Assembly (NCBI GenBank): GCA_905233965.1 | Contig: CAJOFG010000072.1 | Span: forward strand, 1 to 14,150 | Direction: 5' to 3' | Origin: an uncultured Selenomonadaceae bacterium | Lineage (GTDB): Bacteria > Bacillota > Negativicutes > Selenomonadales > Selenomonadaceae | DNA length: 14,150 bases | Part shown: positions 14,110 through 14,150 of the stretch, piece by piece | How positions within the stretch are numbered: the first letter of the stretch is position 1 | Layout: each line of letters opens with the position of its first letter | Notes under the pieces: generated by a model | Seen by the model: the letters and a program-made list of their open reading frames with translations, nothing else | What the model was told of the DNA's origin: nothing | Databases searched by the model: none | Made by a program: the position numbers and the translations under genes

Positions 14110-14150
14110 TTAAGCCTGAGTCCAACCGCCGGTCGTGCCGTCCGCATTTT
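14110..14150 (-). CDS. C-terminal end of an unidentified gene (cut by window edge)
   Basis: The minus-strand frame entering from the right edge reads NADGTTGGWTQA and stops at TAA (14110-14112). Another minus-strand frame also stays open at the edge, but this one gives a plausible protein end and is followed by a clear terminator at 14033-14065, which supports a real gene ending here. Thirteen codons are too few to name it. Confidence 0.5.
   Translation of the reverse strand, partial: NADGTTGGWTQA

Overview
The window (about 14.15 kb, roughly 40-45% GC by eye, with A/T homopolymer runs between genes) looks like chromosomal DNA of a low-to-mid GC Bacillota. The evidence is the rny - (small gene) - ymdB - spoVS order known from Bacillus and relatives, a sigma-H-type promoter in front of spoVS, a YczE-type membrane protein and an RNase Y/PNPase RNA-decay set. 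A Negativicutes-like (Selenomonadales) origin is my best guess, by inference only. Most genes lie on the minus strand; only divIB/ftsQ and hisD lie on the plus strand.

Left part (1-5000): the 5' end of glyQ (minus) with its own near-consensus promoter, then pnp (minus). Divergent from pnp is a two-gene plus-strand block, divIB/ftsQ and hisD, both apparently starting at TTG behind a GGAGTG Shine-Dalgarno. A bidirectional terminator closes hisD against the convergent thrS.

Middle (5000-8900): thrS is split into two overlapping frames. The N-terminal editing part and the C-terminal catalytic/anticodon-binding part are each well conserved, but about 23 nt plus the frame are missing at the join, and there is no TGS domain. 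Next come an orphan zinc/manganese-type ABC substrate-binding lipoprotein gene, a 335-bp structured non-coding stretch with imperfect terminal inverted repeats (MITE-like), and a PHP-domain phosphoesterase gene.

Right part (8900-14150): spoVS (tandem predicted sigma-A and sigma-H promoters), ymdB (short by five residues exactly at the GNH active-site motif), an unrecognised acidic 174-residue protein, and rny with a long structured leader, a strong promoter and an operator-like palindrome. Then come a YczE-family membrane protein, ubiX, and the last codons of an unknown gene at the right edge.

Functionally the window is mostly housekeeping: translation (GlyRS, ThrRS), RNA turnover (PNPase, RNase Y), cell division (DivIB), histidine biosynthesis (HisD), metal uptake, flavin prenylation (UbiX) and the sporulation-associated rny/ymdB/spoVS locus. 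I see no CRISPR array, phage module, toxin-antitoxin pair, tRNA or rRNA. The points most worth following up are the two lesions at conserved motifs (thrS, ymdB), the sigma-H promoter, the MITE-like repeat and the rny leader.
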